A stretch of 64,000 nt of DNA from Dirofilaria immitis (lineage: Eukaryota > Nematoda > Chromadorea > Rhabditida > Onchocercidae). Shown here one piece after another: positions 1 to 20,423 of this stretch (position 1 is the stretch's first letter; every line of letters starts with the position of its first letter). The stretch is from positions 2,604,001 through 2,668,000 of the forward strand of contig JAKNDB010000105.1 in NCBI GenBank assembly GCA_024305405.1, given 5' to 3'. A model generated the notes under the pieces. It had not been told where the DNA came from. It saw only the letters and a program-made list of their open reading frames with translations, and searched no databases. A program made the position numbers and the translations under genes.

Positions 1-1039
1 TTATGAAATGACACATAATGTACCAATTCGGCGATGTCTAAGAATATGTTGATTATCACAAAATCTCAATCAGCGCATTCTAATATAAGTACTGCATATA
101 AATTGAAAAAACTTACTGTGACTTCCAAGCCTTATGCTGTTCAACCTATTTAAATTAAGGTTGATTTTTGGAGGATCTTTTAAATGCCGCATGGCCCGCA
201 ATTTCAAAGAAATGTCTTTATCTAAAACAATATCATTAAATTCATTAAAGCAGCTATTATTCTGAATAGCATTATTAAAGAACTAAAATTTATGTATGAT
301 TAGCAAAGAGGTAAACCTTTGAGATGAATGCTGATATTGCTGACCCAGAAATAAGGGAGAAATTTATTTTAAAAAGTAGAGGAAACATCACCAACCATCA
401 AATGAACGTCCGAGAGACGTCACTGATGTTAAACCCAGTGTTGTGGGATCATCACCAGAAAGTAGCAACACTTCATTAATATCCTTTTAGTTTTTTTAGT
501 TTTCTTCTTTTACTACTTGGCACTTTAACCATGCAATAGCAATCTTAGAAATAAATTTTCTACAATCTGAAACATCTATTTATTATAACACATGTTAATA
601 GCACGAGAACATCTAACAAATATACGAACATAACAAAGTTGTGGAAATTTAACGGTACAGAAAAACAATATAAAATTCCAAAAAATAAGCTGAAATCATA
701 TATCGACAGCTTATAAATAAAATTTTCTTACCAAAGAAAGTTTTAATTCAAATAATTTTATATTTTTGGAAACAAAATCTTAAATGCGCTAAATAAAAAT
801 ATTTAAAATAAAATTTCAGAAAGACAGAAATCGATGATCATTTTTCCAGATAAAGATTACTGAAACCTGCTAAAAGCAGCCATAATACATTGATTTTTAC
901 AACATTTTGGCATCATCTAAAGAACACTTCAATGACTTCTTGATGCAAGCAGCCAGTGCTAGAAATTTATAATCTCATAATAGGTAACTGATAATATGAG
1001 CACATAATTAATGGATTTCAGCTTAAACAACAGCAATAG
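1..1039. other. 3' flank of ric-8, no gene seen
   Basis: This AT-rich stretch lies downstream of the ric-8 stop codon. I found no exon with coding character on either strand and no recognisable RNA gene. It probably holds the ric-8 3'UTR and intergenic DNA. Confidence 0.5.
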
Positions 1040-2728
1040 TCAAGATCCAACATCGTTTTCACTATCACTTTTATCAGGTTCGGCATCACCATCCTTGACA
1101 AGTTCTAACACATGTTTTACAGGCTCTAATTGTCCGTCTTTTCCGATCTGCCCTGGAGTTATCAATCCTTGATTCATCAGTTTATTAATATCATTCATCA
1201 ATCGATGTATTTCATACTCTTTTTGTTCCTCGGTCATCCCAGTAAATGGATTTTCTCCACTAGGTTCGATGCAACCAGTTACTGGGTTTACTTGCATTTC
1301 AATCGCTTTATAGTCTTCTGTTTCTGAAGCTTCGCTATCCGACAGATGCTTCGGAGTATTTAAAGCATTTAAGATACCGCGATTAGCCAACAAACCAGCT
1401 GCATGTCCGAAACCACAGTACTTAACGAAACGATTGACACTTTTTTACATAAGATGAAAATGAATTCAGCTGCCAAGTCCTGCGTATTCGAGATACTCAT
1501 CATCAAACGGACCATGCGATTACGCAATTCAGCACCGTCATCTGGTCGTCGTTCAACGTCAGTAGCATGAAGTGGTGGAATAACCTGTAAACGTAAATAA
1601 TGTCGTGCCTCTTTCACTTGAGAACTTAGACGTATTAAAACGGTCAAAAAGTACCGAGGAGCTCGTTTCTTTCATTATTTTCTGTTTCTAATCGTCGTTT
1701 TAGTGCCTGAAGTACAGCATTTGCAAAAGTCATGTCGCGTCCGTCATGGATTAGATTTATATCTTTTTCTTCACATTCTGCAATTTCGGTGCCAGCCATT
1801 CGAAAGATAACGGCAATACCGCAATTACATCTATCGCCGACTGCTCAAGAGATGGGTCAATGTTTTCTAAGGTGACAATTTTTGAACATAATAACATGCA
1901 CTGTTTTGCATTTGATTCCACGGAATCATCCCATGAATAGCAAAATATATTAAACAGAATTTTCAATGCCCAATTCGTATTTTCTGCAAAACTTCTCCAT
2001 TGCGAATTTTGCTTCAGTTTTTTCGGAAAATTTAAACCTTGTTCTAATACTTTCAGAAAAACTTCACACCCATTTCTTAACCATTGAAGCTGTAAATCTT
2101 TCGACTGTGCGCTTGCAACAAATGCAATACGAAGATCATAAAAAGCGACCAGATCCATTTGTTCATTACTCAGAATTTTTATTGGGAATTCAGGGATTTT
2201 TGATTTTACGCAAGTAGCAATATCTTGGACAGTAACCGGAATATCAGTAATGTCCCGTTGTCTGAAAGAACTTCTTGGAGTGTCGCTCAGCAGTCTAATT
2301 CGATTAAGCAACAGATTTGAAGCTATTTCGTTAAACTCACTTCTTGCAAGGGTACTGTTGAAGAGTATATTGATGAGACACATTTCAGCTTGAATGAATG
2401 ATTCCCAATTAAATTCGAAGGACTGCTCGGATAAGAGGCCGGCACCGAGTACATCTTGCACCATGTTGGAAGACAGCAACTGATCCAAATTTTGTCCATC
2501 ACGCGCTAAAATCCGCAAAAAGCGAAGGACCTGTTGACGAATTGCTGATGTTTCCCGAAAACGTTCACGGAAAACAGCTTGTATCCGATACCTGCTCTCG
2601 ACATCAACATGGCCAAATGCATAATATTCTTCAAAATTATCATTAATTCGTTTCAAACTTTTGACAAAATCATCAGGCGATGAATTTTGCCACTGCACCA
2701 AATCGCTTTCAGATATATTTTCGATCAT
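1040..2728 (-). CDS. ric-8: RIC-8 / synembryn, G-alpha chaperone and exchange factor
   Basis: RIC-8 is a cytosolic armadillo-fold protein that folds nascent G-alpha subunits and acts as a receptor-independent exchange factor. I chose the ATG at 2728 (MIENISESDL); an upstream TTG is less likely. The middle carries LRLQVIPPL and ELRNRMVRLM, then GFGHAAGLLANRG. The C-terminal part has the family signature NPVTG...NPFTGMTEEQKEYE and an acidic Ser/Asp tail ending DVGS. The total of about 560 codons matches the family's usual length (about 530-570 aa). The frame breaks three times without an intron: at T5 1764-1768, A5 1646-1650 and T6 1441-1446. Adding one base at each restores a continuous RIC-8 alignment. 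No intron interrupts the gene, unlike its intron-rich neighbours, so a retrocopy is the main alternative to a gene with sequencing errors. Identification is firm; functional status is not. Confidence 0.88.
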
Positions 2729-3627
2729 GACCAATTGTGTCAAAATGATGGATGCCAAACTGCCTGCGTAATATTGATCGATCCTTGAATTTCATAAACA
2801 TAAGCTCATTAACGAATTTATTAGTTCATGACACACTTCAGAGTTTATAAATTCAACAAATATACACCGCCCAATAGTGAATCATAGCAAACAATCACAG
2901 ACAGGCAATAAGAAAGGCATAGAAAGGGATGAGTGATTTTTGGATTTCACGAAAGACAATAAACTCTTAGGAGATCCAGTGGTAGTAAAACATGAAAGCA
3001 AAAGTTAATTTCGTAATATTTGACAATGTCTTTATACAGTGCAGTAATTCCTGATCAAAACCACTCTTCATCTCTAAAATCAGATTCATTATCTTATCTT
3101 TGCCTAATCTAGTGCCTCTCTACCTTCAACTTTGTAAACTATGTGCTCAAAAGTATATTTTAACCTACGAGAAAAGTATAAGGAACGCCTTACGGGAACA
3201 TAGTATAGAAATAGAAGGACGAGCTGAATACCAGGCAAAACCGGAATTACCAGAAAGGTTCCCATCTTTCCAGTAAACTTCGCTACGCATGAAGATTCTG
3301 GTTTGGTGACATATTGCAAAATTGAAACGCAAAGCTTTGCGAGATGATCTTCCCTGTATTTGTACTGCCTTGTTTTGTCATACGATTAAATTGTTCCTTG
3401 ATTTCGCTTGGGGAATAAAAAGTTTTCAGATTATTACTTTAAATGTCGGGACATTTTGTTGATTTTTGGTATTTCTATGTATCGATAATAATAAGGGTAA
3501 CGTTTTATAAGGTATTCAACATATCTTCTTGAGCAACTATTAGGTTCTGTTCTCATTAAATGCTTTGGTGTTTTATGCTCATTTTAGGTAAGAGTTATCT
3601 ATTCAGTGAATTGCATTGTCATAAACA
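2729..3627. promoter_or_regulatory. divergent intergenic region between ric-8 and MIC13-like gene
   Basis: About 900 bases separate the ric-8 start (minus) from the first exon of the MIC13-like gene (plus). The region probably contains both promoters. No specific promoter element could be supported. A short open frame on the minus strand at 3104-3319 has no coding character that I recognise. Confidence 0.35.
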
Positions 3628-6600
3628 ATGGGGATTTTGGAACGATTAATACGGTATGTAATGTTTTGTTTGCTTCCTTTTAATCGTTTAATTCTCGAAA
3701 GTGAATGTTTTGGAAGCAAGAAAAATGATTCAACATCCAAAGCTGTGATGAGCATCATTTGATTGCTTATATGAGATCGGTTTCGCTTCTATCTTTGCAT
3801 TGTCACTGACTCTCTCTCATTACACTGCTCAGGAAAACACTCTGGATATGATAACTTAATGCAAATTGTAGGAAAAATTTGTTTTCTTTCTAGTTGTCGT
3901 GAGGAATCGTGCGGAGAATTCAGTAGTTGAATTATCGAACAATAAATACAGCAAGATTTGGTAATGTGATATAGAGAATAAAATTAAAATAGTTGATTAC
4001 GGCAAGAAAGATAAATAATTTTAATAAAAGGAGATCTAGAATGGATCTCAAGAGTATATATATTTATTGCTCATACGTGAATTGGGCAGACAATGTCAAT
4101 TACATGAGGACAGGAATTAGTCTTCTATTCAAGAGAAAATTGCATAGGAATTATTTTCTCAGAAGCAGTATTCTTACAACTGATTGAGATTTAAGGGCTT
4201 TTCACGACTTTATATGAGATTTGAAAGCTTTCCCACTGTTATATGTAAGATTTGTAAATTAGTTCTTTATAGATTAGCCAACAAATGTAAGAATCTTTGT
4301 ATAACGAAGAAATATATTCTTTACATAGTCTAAATATTGAGCAACTGATTATTACCGTATAAGATGATATGTCCGTTATTTTGGAAAATAATGAATTTTT
4401 TAACTGTTTATCTTATTTATCTTATTACTATCTCTTTCGGTTCTTTCTGACACATATAGCACTAGTTTTCTGTATCCAAAGATTTGAAAAGAGTTCTGCA
4501 TGAAAAATCTTAGTCAGATTTCACGCTATGAAATCAATTAATGAGAAATATTTATCATTGTTTCTCTTATCTGTTAATTGACAGATGGTAATGCATTCTA
4601 CTAGTTTTCCATATGAATAACGTAGAATTCTTTGATGGTGAATAATTTAAGACTTCAAATTATCATGGCTCATTTCGATGTGGTATATGGCACGTTGGGA
4701 AAAAAAAGGAGGTTAAACAGAGGGTAATAATTTTTAAATTTCTTCCTTTCGAATAGGAGGAGAAAATCTTCTTCGATATTTGTGCTTGTACGATATTATA
4801 AACACAGTATCGTGCTTGTACAAGGGTCCGATTCAAATGCGCAGTACACAGGAATACCAAAGAATACGAATACAGAAAAATCAAATATGAACAAATATCT
4901 TAATGCTTACTGAGAGATCGTGTCTTTCCTTTGGGTCTATCGTTCTTCTTTCGTATCACCACTGTTATTTCTTGTGCTTTTGAATTGTGGTTCGTGTTAC
5001 GTTGAACAGTCCTCCAAAATGTTGGGCCATATTACCGAACTGCACTGAACTGTGACTGTCAAATCGGATTTGAGCTGTCGCCGAGTAACTGATCCTGATT
5101 GACCGTCGAGTTAAACTTGAGTTGTCGTCGAGTAAAACTTGAGTTGTCGTCGAGTAACTGACCTAACTGACTGTCGAATCGTCGTTGTTGAATTGTTCCC
5201 CAAACTTGAGTAATTAAACCGCCATTCTTATAAATCATTCGGCTTGTTCACCCTAGACAGGTTGACCTCATTTGACCAGTGAGTGAATCGAGTGTCTTGA
5301 TTAGGAAAATCTTTATTATTCTTTAGCTTACGGATCTCATAATTTTGGCGCACTATTTACTTTAATCTCTCTTTAAAATTCTATCTATATACAACTAATT
5401 ACATGTTTTGACTTTCGCCAACATGACAAAGATTTGAGACAGTATTAAATTTTGCGTTTTTATTCTCTGCATTAGGTATAAAAGGCATTTATCCTTAAGA
5501 TAATATTTTTTTAAATTATTAGAACAGAGCCTTAATAATTTTCCTAACTTTATTGGTAATATGTTGTTGATGAAAAAACTTGAAGCGATTTTGTTTTCTG
5601 ATAAGCAAGGATGAAATTGAATAAATGATCCAATTACCCTTTACTGTTATGACGATTCCAGACATTCGAACTATCGAAATTCAATTTAAATAAGGAATTG
5701 AATTTAGCATCCTCGCTCTTGTTTATCAGCCGATCTTTGTTCGTACTGATCAATCAACGAATGGTTCCATTATAACTTCGGAGTTAATTTTCTTTCGAGC
5801 ATTATAATCTCACCGTTTTTAACAGAATTTCCTGCTTCCATCTGCTATCTGATATGAGAATAACAGAAAATAAAAACTGAAGTCAGTGCTTGAAAGAATT
5901 GATATACTCATTCTACATGAAACGAATACAGTGCACGTAATGACTGATTGAAAAAAAAGGTAATTCGTGAAGTGTGGAAACTTTTTCAGCATGAAAACCT
6001 TGTATGCAAGCCAATCATAACATTAATTTTATCATTTCAAAAATAAAAAAATCTATTGATGAAATTTTCTATATTGTAATGTCTGTAGTATGGTCATACT
6101 AATGTTATTCTAAAGAATTTATTAATAAAGACATTCACGCAAAGTTGACAGAAATAATATTTATTCAACAGAAACAGATTTCTTGATCATTTCATCGTAA
6201 TCGATTCAGTGCTTAAATTTCGAAACAGATCTATTGTTGTATAGCTCGGTATTCGAAAATAATAGTTAAAAAATTAGTGAAATGTCTTGTGACTTATATT
6301 ATTCAATTTGATCTAAATTTTTTTGCACTGCTTGCTTTCAAATAATTTTCTTAGTTAATGGGATGCAGATACTCAGCATAACTCATGGAATATTCGATCT
6401 TCAGAAGATACGATTTAGGAAGCAATATGTTTGCATTTCAATCAATAGTTTTTGTGAATTTCATGTCGAATGATAAAATATTAGTCGGTCGAAGCTCCAG
6501 TAATTGCCTGAGTTTTTTCTTGTTTATGAAAAAGCTTCTGCAATAATTCGAATTTATTTAATTTGGAAATGCAATAATTTTGATTTGAAAAATATTGGTT

Positions 6601-8747
6601 AGACTTTCGACTGCGTTAATCTTATTGTAGAAAAAATTATGGAGTTAGAACTCAATTTTGAATTTTTAATAAATATTGGAGTCTTTAGTACTGCAGTGTT
6701 TCGGTTTTAAAAAATCCATAAAAAAAAATTGTTTTTTTTAAGTTGGAACTGGAAAAGAAGCAAAGTTTCAAAAGAAACGCATATAATTTAATAAACAATT
6801 TACATGAGGAGATCAGAATGAATGGTTACAAGCAATAAAATTTCCAAGCTTAAATGTGATTCACAAGGAATAATTTCCCAATATAATTACGTAAGCAGAA
6901 TTCATGCTGGTCTTTAATAATTTCAGTCTGATCAATTAATGATCATATTACTCTATGAAGATTCCGATTATTTATTTACTGTAATTCTGGTCACTTTTCA
7001 ATTGGCACTTTAATTATGTAATTCACTGAAATGCCAATAGACTAAAAACTTTTATTCTATTAGTATTTCAATCACTGCATATTTAAAATACTTTTTTTGT
7101 TTCTAATATATCTTGATTTAGGTGGTATGTCGAGGCGAATAGAAATAGAATCTATTTAATTGTATGCTTAGCTGAAAACCTATTTGAATTGAAACAATCA
7201 ATCATCACGATTTGCGAGATTAACTTTTTCTATTACCTAGCTATTTTTAAGTTAAAAAATTTATGAGTATTATTTCATTTCTCAAGCAGGAAAAATATTT
7301 TAGTTCCAGTGTAAGGAAATCTAATAAAACTGACACTAAAATTATTATAATTAGCATATGCCTTTTCCTATTAATCCGAATACAAAAGGTATGACCATGT
7401 AATTCTTTTGAGTTTCAAATTCACCAATAGTATTTTTAACAGCTTGAATTTACTCGCAGAAATGTCGATATGGTAGATAAATGCAACCGCTGTTTCCGAT
7501 CGAGAAAAAGTAGCAGTAAATTATGAAGTGGAAAAATCGAGAAAAGGTGGCAGTAAATTATGAGTGGCAGTAAATTTTAAGAAAATTAAAGAAATTCCCT
7601 GAAAAATAATTAGAATTGGAAAATAATTAATTTTTTTAGATTGATTATTTTTTAAATTAATTATTTTAAATTAACTATTTTTGCTGACGACGTAAAATTC
7701 TAATGTTCATACAATAAAAGCAAGGCATCGTTGCTGAAAATTATGCTTCATAGATATCTGATAATTTTTAATTTAATTGGATATTTTAAAATTCTTTTTA
7801 AATAGACTATGACTGCCATTTATTAGCAGAAGCGATGGTCTCAACATTTTATCACACATTGGAGTTTTAATAAATAAACATTTGATCGTTCCAGAAATGT
7901 TTTTATTTTTCCGGAAGTATTAAAGACATTTTAGAAAAAGTGGTTCTGTTTTTATGGATAATTTGTTTTTCAGTAAAATTAATTGTTTTTATCATTTTTT
8001 GTCATCTCTTATATTCGTTTCGTGGAATTGCAATAGCAGGAAGATTTAGCAGAATCTAATTATTTATCTCTTAATTTCAAATTACAGTTACTTTTTGCGG
8101 CTTATTTACACACGAATAAAAGATGAGCTTGTCATTTATATGAACATTTAAGGAAATAAGTGTTAAAATAATTCTCTGCCTTGAAGTCAGTTTTTACAAT
8201 ACTTTTAATAACATTTCTTATGTTATTTTTCATGAGTGCGTAGAACTTAACTGACGGAAGTGCCAAATGAGCAGAATTCTCATAATTTTTGTCCAATTTT
8301 CTTCCATTGGTTTTGTTTCTCGCTAAATAATATCATTGCTGTTTTTTATTATTTACAGGCTTGGAATAAAAATTAGTGCAGTAGGTGCAGTGTTAAAGAT
8401 TTCTTATGATTTTGATATTTGGTCATTAGACTCAGATCAAGGAGCACAGAAACTTATAGCCCTAAAAGAAACTGTCGTCCCAGGAACCATTGTTTTTCCA
8501 AAGGAGGTGTGTATTAAATATCTAATTGTTTTTAAATTATATCATTACCTCTATGTAATTGCTTTAAGAAATTAAGCTGCTAAAACAGCATAATTGTAGA
8601 AATATTATTTTTGACAGCTTTGTTTTTTTGCTACTGAAATTTTATTTTGTATGTTCTTTACAGATACTGCCACACATCGAGAATTGTTCATGGCTTTGTA
8701 CGAAATGGAATAATACGTTAGACAAAGCATTTTCTATGATCAAATAG
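3628..8747 (+). CDS. MIC13/QIL1-like MICOS subunit (3 exons)
   Basis: MIC13 is a small inner-membrane protein that bridges MICOS subcomplexes at mitochondrial crista junctions. The model has exons 3628-3653, 8359-8506 and 8664-8747. The donors are GTATGT and GTGTGT, both acceptors are TTACAG, and the codon phases match at both junctions. The result is an 85-aa protein. Its N-terminus, MGILERLIRLGIKISAVGAV, is a basic/hydrophobic stretch that fits the single N-terminal membrane segment of MIC13. It is followed by a YDFDIWSLDS segment and then ETVVPG, which parallels the YDQELLG and GEVVPP blocks of human MIC13. The C-terminal SWLCTKWN parallels the human DSWNAGI block. The protein is shorter than human MIC13 (118 aa). 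The first intron is 4.7 kb, very long for a 26-base coding exon. The family call rests on remembered similarity and one weak domain, so it is moderate; the GOLD domain was considered for exons 2-3 and fits less well. Confidence 0.6.
5040..5350. repeat. direct-repeat cluster, possible LTR remnant, in MIC13-like intron
   Basis: Two near-identical 22-base units with core CTTGAGTTGTCGTCGAGTAA lie at about 5113-5157. Degenerate relatives (GAGCTGTCGCCGAGTAACTG, GACCGTCGAGTT, GACTGTCGAATCGTCG) flank them. The segment is less AT-rich than its surroundings. It is followed at about 5344 by TTTTGGCGCA, which resembles the start of a retroelement primer-binding site. A solo-LTR or MITE remnant is possible but unproven. 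Confidence 0.4.
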
Positions 8748-10133
8748 CATCTTTCCTGAATTTTGTTTTCCTTGAGATGCAGGTTCTGTCTGATAGAGAG
8801 CAAATTTTAAACTGCTTTGCATATCGTTAAAATTTTTTGAACTTTGTGTTTATCAGCAGTGGGAAAAGTCTCTTCCTCAATGTTTAGTTCAGTCAAGAAT
8901 CTACAACCACTGTACTTTAGTTATAAGAATAAGTAAAGCTCATTTATTATTTTTGATTCAAATCATTTTTATTTTTATTTTTTTGATTATAGTCAGTCAT
9001 ATAAATATTGTTGTTGATCTTTTTTATTGGTCATATATACATTGCTGGTTGATCTTTCTTAGTTTTGTTCGATTGCTGATGGATATTGAACCTTTTAGTT
9101 AAGTAATAATCGCCGTCAGCGCTTTAGTCTTTTCTCATATGTGACAGTACCAGCAGCTATAATACTCTGTAAATAGAATTTCTCATGTATTAGCAATAAA
9201 TTTTTCTTTCCGTTCCAAAAATTCTTATAGCGCCAAGACAGGAAATTATCTTTTGAAATAGAATATTGCTCAGTCAGTAAGACAACATAACTAAGCCGAA
9301 AGGCCTTCCAAAACATCAATTATGAAGAATTTCAGATCCTTATTGAGGAAGCAAACATTTTTCTCCGATTCAGCGGAAATGGCATGAAAATAATAAATGT
9401 ATAAGGATGGAGATCAATGTGACCTGTTGAAATGATTCAAATTTTTTTCCATTTTCTCAATGTATTTTATTTCACATACATAATATAGCAAACCAATGAA
9501 GTGCTCTATATGCTTCCGCATATTTATAAACTGGCAGTTATTCATATATTTCATGAAATTTAATTAAGCAATCTATTTCAAACCAATTTTGTTTCTTGAT
9601 ACTTTTGTTCTCCCGCAATCTAGACCAGATTTTTACACATTCAACTAGAACAGGGTTTAATGAATGTTCGACTTCAAAATGCAGGATAAGCTTCTTTGCG
9701 GAACTATTAGTATTTGATTTTCTATGCTTTATAAAATTTTATTTAAAATTTTTCACGATATCATATAAACAACATATATATCAAAAAAAAAAACAATGCA
9801 ATATATTTTGAACGATAATACGGATCACAAAATGCCTAAAGGGCCGGAATTTATGAGAAAATATTATTATTCACTGAAAATAAAATTAAAATACAAATTT
9901 CGATAGACGTGAGAAAAACGAAGTACATAAAAAGTATATATTGAAGGGCAGTAGCGTCCATCGTAGTAAAAACAAGAGAGCTCAACATATAATAGTATAA
10001 AACAATGAATCGTAGGAACGAATAATACTTTTTTCATGGCGAGGTGAAGATTTCGAAGTGAGAGATGTATTGAAAATGAGAGAAAGTATTTATACGGGTT
10101 CATATATTTACTAATTTTTATTCAGTGATAAAG
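8748..10133. other. intergenic, no gene seen
   Basis: This AT-rich region lies between the convergent 3' ends of the MIC13-like gene (plus) and the SWI/SNF ATPase gene (minus). Short open frames at 9116-9319, 9596-9811 and 9867-10103 show no family signature, splice logic or compositional sign of coding. Confidence 0.5.
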
Positions 10134-17687
<7,554 letters not shown>

Positions 17688-17694
17688 TCTAAGT

Positions 17695-17700
17695 TCTAAA
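17695..17700 (-). promoter_or_regulatory. putative spliced-leader acceptor of swsn-4
   Basis: On the minus strand the sequence reads CATTTTAG followed by AACTTAGA and then the ATG at 17687. An AG preceded by T-rich sequence a few bases upstream of a start codon is typical of nematode trans-splice acceptors. Use of this site is an inference. Confidence 0.45.
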
Positions 17701-18120
17701 ATGATGAATACATTAATTATAATAATTTCTCTGCTCGGAATTTATGTACGCGGAATTGTATAAAACCGAATGTCCTTCACATCTATACTTGCTCAATTGC
17801 GAACTTCCTTCTGCTGGCGAATGATACAACTTGAAAGGACTACAATATTTCGTTGAATCAATTTCTTTACTTGCAATAAATAATAGATTGTACATCACAA
17901 AGTCGATAATGACATATACAAATGCGACATGCTATCATGAAGGAAATACATATCGTTACTAGCAGAGCATTCAGATTTACAGAATTAGAAAAATCGAACG
18001 AGATATCAAGAAAAACATTGACTAAAATCTCCATAAATAGACGTTAAAAATATCAATGTAAATCTATCTTTTCAAGTTGTTTTCTACAATTCTTTTTATA
18101 AACTAGTGTCCATAAATATG

Positions 18121-18142
18121 CTATATATATATATATATATAT
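18121..18142. repeat. TA microsatellite
   Basis: An uninterrupted run of about ten TA dinucleotides. This simple repeat is expected in an AT-rich genome. Confidence 0.9.
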
Positions 18143-18853
18143 TTTTGATATAAAGGAATGAAGAGCGGCTAGTATTTTTATATCGTAGCAATGTCCTAAA
18201 GATCATTCGCTAGATTCCTTTAGCTGGACATAAGAAAGTAGAAATGTGCTTCATCTAAAGAGATACGTTTGGACTTCTACATGTTTCCATGTAAGTAAAG
18301 TAGAGAGTACTTCCATAGCAAATGACAGTACTAACATTTAAAAGGATACTGATTCAGAAACAAATCATTCTTTTATCGGACAGCCAATGTTCCTTTCGGA
18401 GTGTATAAAAATACACTTACATTCCTAGTTTACATACATGAACAGTACATCAACTCTAACCCAACCATCCCAACCTACTCAATGAACACCCTCCATCATC
18501 CCACCCTTCCCTCATCATTTCCACAAAATTTCAGTTCCATTCATATCGATCATCCCGTCCATCCGTATCCAAACTTTACATTAGCAACTAGAAGTCCGCA
18601 AGTGAAAACTCGACGTCTCAATGCAGGCATCGTCTTTGTAACATTTGATACTTTCTTAATTAATATATGTGTGTCTGAACTTTGATATCGTTTGGGAGGA
18701 GTGATTATATTTATCCGTTATTCTAATTAATGTATATTTTTATTGCTTACCAATCTATGTCACAATATATTCTTTTTTGTTTTAATTATCTTTGTAATTA
18801 CTACACATGATTGTCTATGAAAGTAATCATCACTTTCATTCGCTGATAATATG

Positions 18854-18878
18854 CGTTATATTATTATATAATATAACG
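18854..18878. repeat. perfect 10-base inverted repeat with 5-base loop
   Basis: The arms CGTTATATTA and TAATATAACG are exact reverse complements separated by TTATA. The feature stands alone in intergenic sequence, with no downstream T-run or gene that would assign it a role. Confidence 0.8.
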
Positions 18879-20423
18879 TACCACAGTTTGTTCACATCTT
18901 ATTTTTATTTCTCTATGTCAATATATAATAGTCTTTTTGAAGTTCAAAAATATTCAGTACCTGATTAAACTTAGGGTGCTATTCTCGAAATTAGAAAAAT
19001 AATTGGCGGCAGATGGGAATTTTGTACATTTCACATCTTCCGTCTGATCTGCAATTAAGTTATCAGTGGAGATTTGAGACAGAAATGCGCTTCGCTGATG
19101 TTGAACAAAACAAACTAATCTATAATTTGCCTAGAGTTAATTTATTTATAATTTTATTAAAGTGAACAAAATATCTCCTGGAAGACAATCATTGATACCT
19201 TGAAATTTGTTCAGACGATGAATAGTAAAGAATCATTTTGTAGCAATCCTGAAATTAGTGCTAAGGTGAAGTACCAATAACCTGACTTCCTGTTCCATTT
19301 CATCCATTGTTTTATAGTATTATAAAGGTTTAGTTTATTCTGCATTATAACGTAAATTACAGCTATGTGCTATATCTATTATATTTGATATTATCCATGT
19401 CTTAGACAAACATTTGGCAGTAGAAATATACAGATTAAAACCAACAATATTGCTTTACGTCGGTGATTAATAGTGTAGTTGATCATTTATAAATTGGCAA
19501 TTAAAAATATTGAAATTTCAAGCTAATCATTATTTCTTCGAATAGCTTTATATCAAGATCTTTGTTTCCTATTTAGCTTGTCAATTTAATACTACTTTAA
19601 AATTTGTTTAGTTCACACGATTTCTCTACTTACTATGTATTGCTTTCTCAGAAATTTGTAATTAACCTTTTGAACGAAAAGTTAGAATGGCCTTCGAAAT
19701 ATAAGTTAGAACTTTTATTAATTTCAGTTTTAATTTTATATACAAAATGTAACTTTGAAAGTAGTACTACAAATTTTCTTGGCATTTATATACCTATACT
19801 TTATTCATTTCTTCCAACATTAGAGTATGCTTGCTGTCTTATAATTTACTTTATTGTGAAATTCTTCTGTTTGTAAAATATGTCACTCGCTGTTTTGATT
19901 TATAAACAAGAACTGTCCCGAAACATATGTCATATCGCGATATAATGTGGAATGGTATCTGAAAATTTTAAACTAAATCATGCATTCATAACTACAATGG
20001 TGATGGAAATCTTATATCATTGCATAAAACAGGAAAGAAAAAATGCCTTTATATTTGATATACAAAGAATATGAAAATGTCACATCGCATGCCAATTCGC
20101 ATTTGAAATGAAAAAACTAAAATCGCAAGAGGGAATAAGAGAAGCAATACAACGAAATTAATATTAAGAATTTTTATGAAATAAAATCATTAAAAATCGG
20201 CAAGAAAAAGAAAATTTTCACTGAAATTAAGTTAAAAAAATAATTGCTCAATATAAAGAAGCTGACTAGGATGATATGATTCTGACAAATATATTCTATA
20301 GGAAATATCTGACAGAAGCCAAGAAAGAATTTCGTCGAGAAATTTCAGAATATGAGGAAATAAAGAGAAGGCCGAATGACATGTTTCAACGTTGAACAAC
20401 TACTATACTGAAGTCGGCATATG

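Larger units (their letters stand above)
17701..20423. other. intergenic, no gene seen
   Basis: This 2.7-kb gap lies between the 5' end of swsn-4 and the 3' end of the BPI-family gene, so it should contain the swsn-4 promoter. It holds a TA microsatellite near 18121-18141 and an inverted repeat at 18854-18878. Open frames at 18401-18685 and 19604-19876 on the plus strand have no recognisable domain and no convincing splice context. Confidence 0.5.

Noticed and set aside
8359..8747. GOLD-domain (TMED/Sec14-like) fragment
   Set aside because: The SWLCTKWN segment resembled GOLD, but once the 26-base first exon was joined in phase the protein matched MIC13 better in length, order and N-terminal membrane segment.
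18401..18685. Plus-strand open frame of 94 codons with His/Pro-rich sequence
   Set aside because: No domain, signal peptide, splice partner or trans-splice acceptor; composition fits chance in this region.
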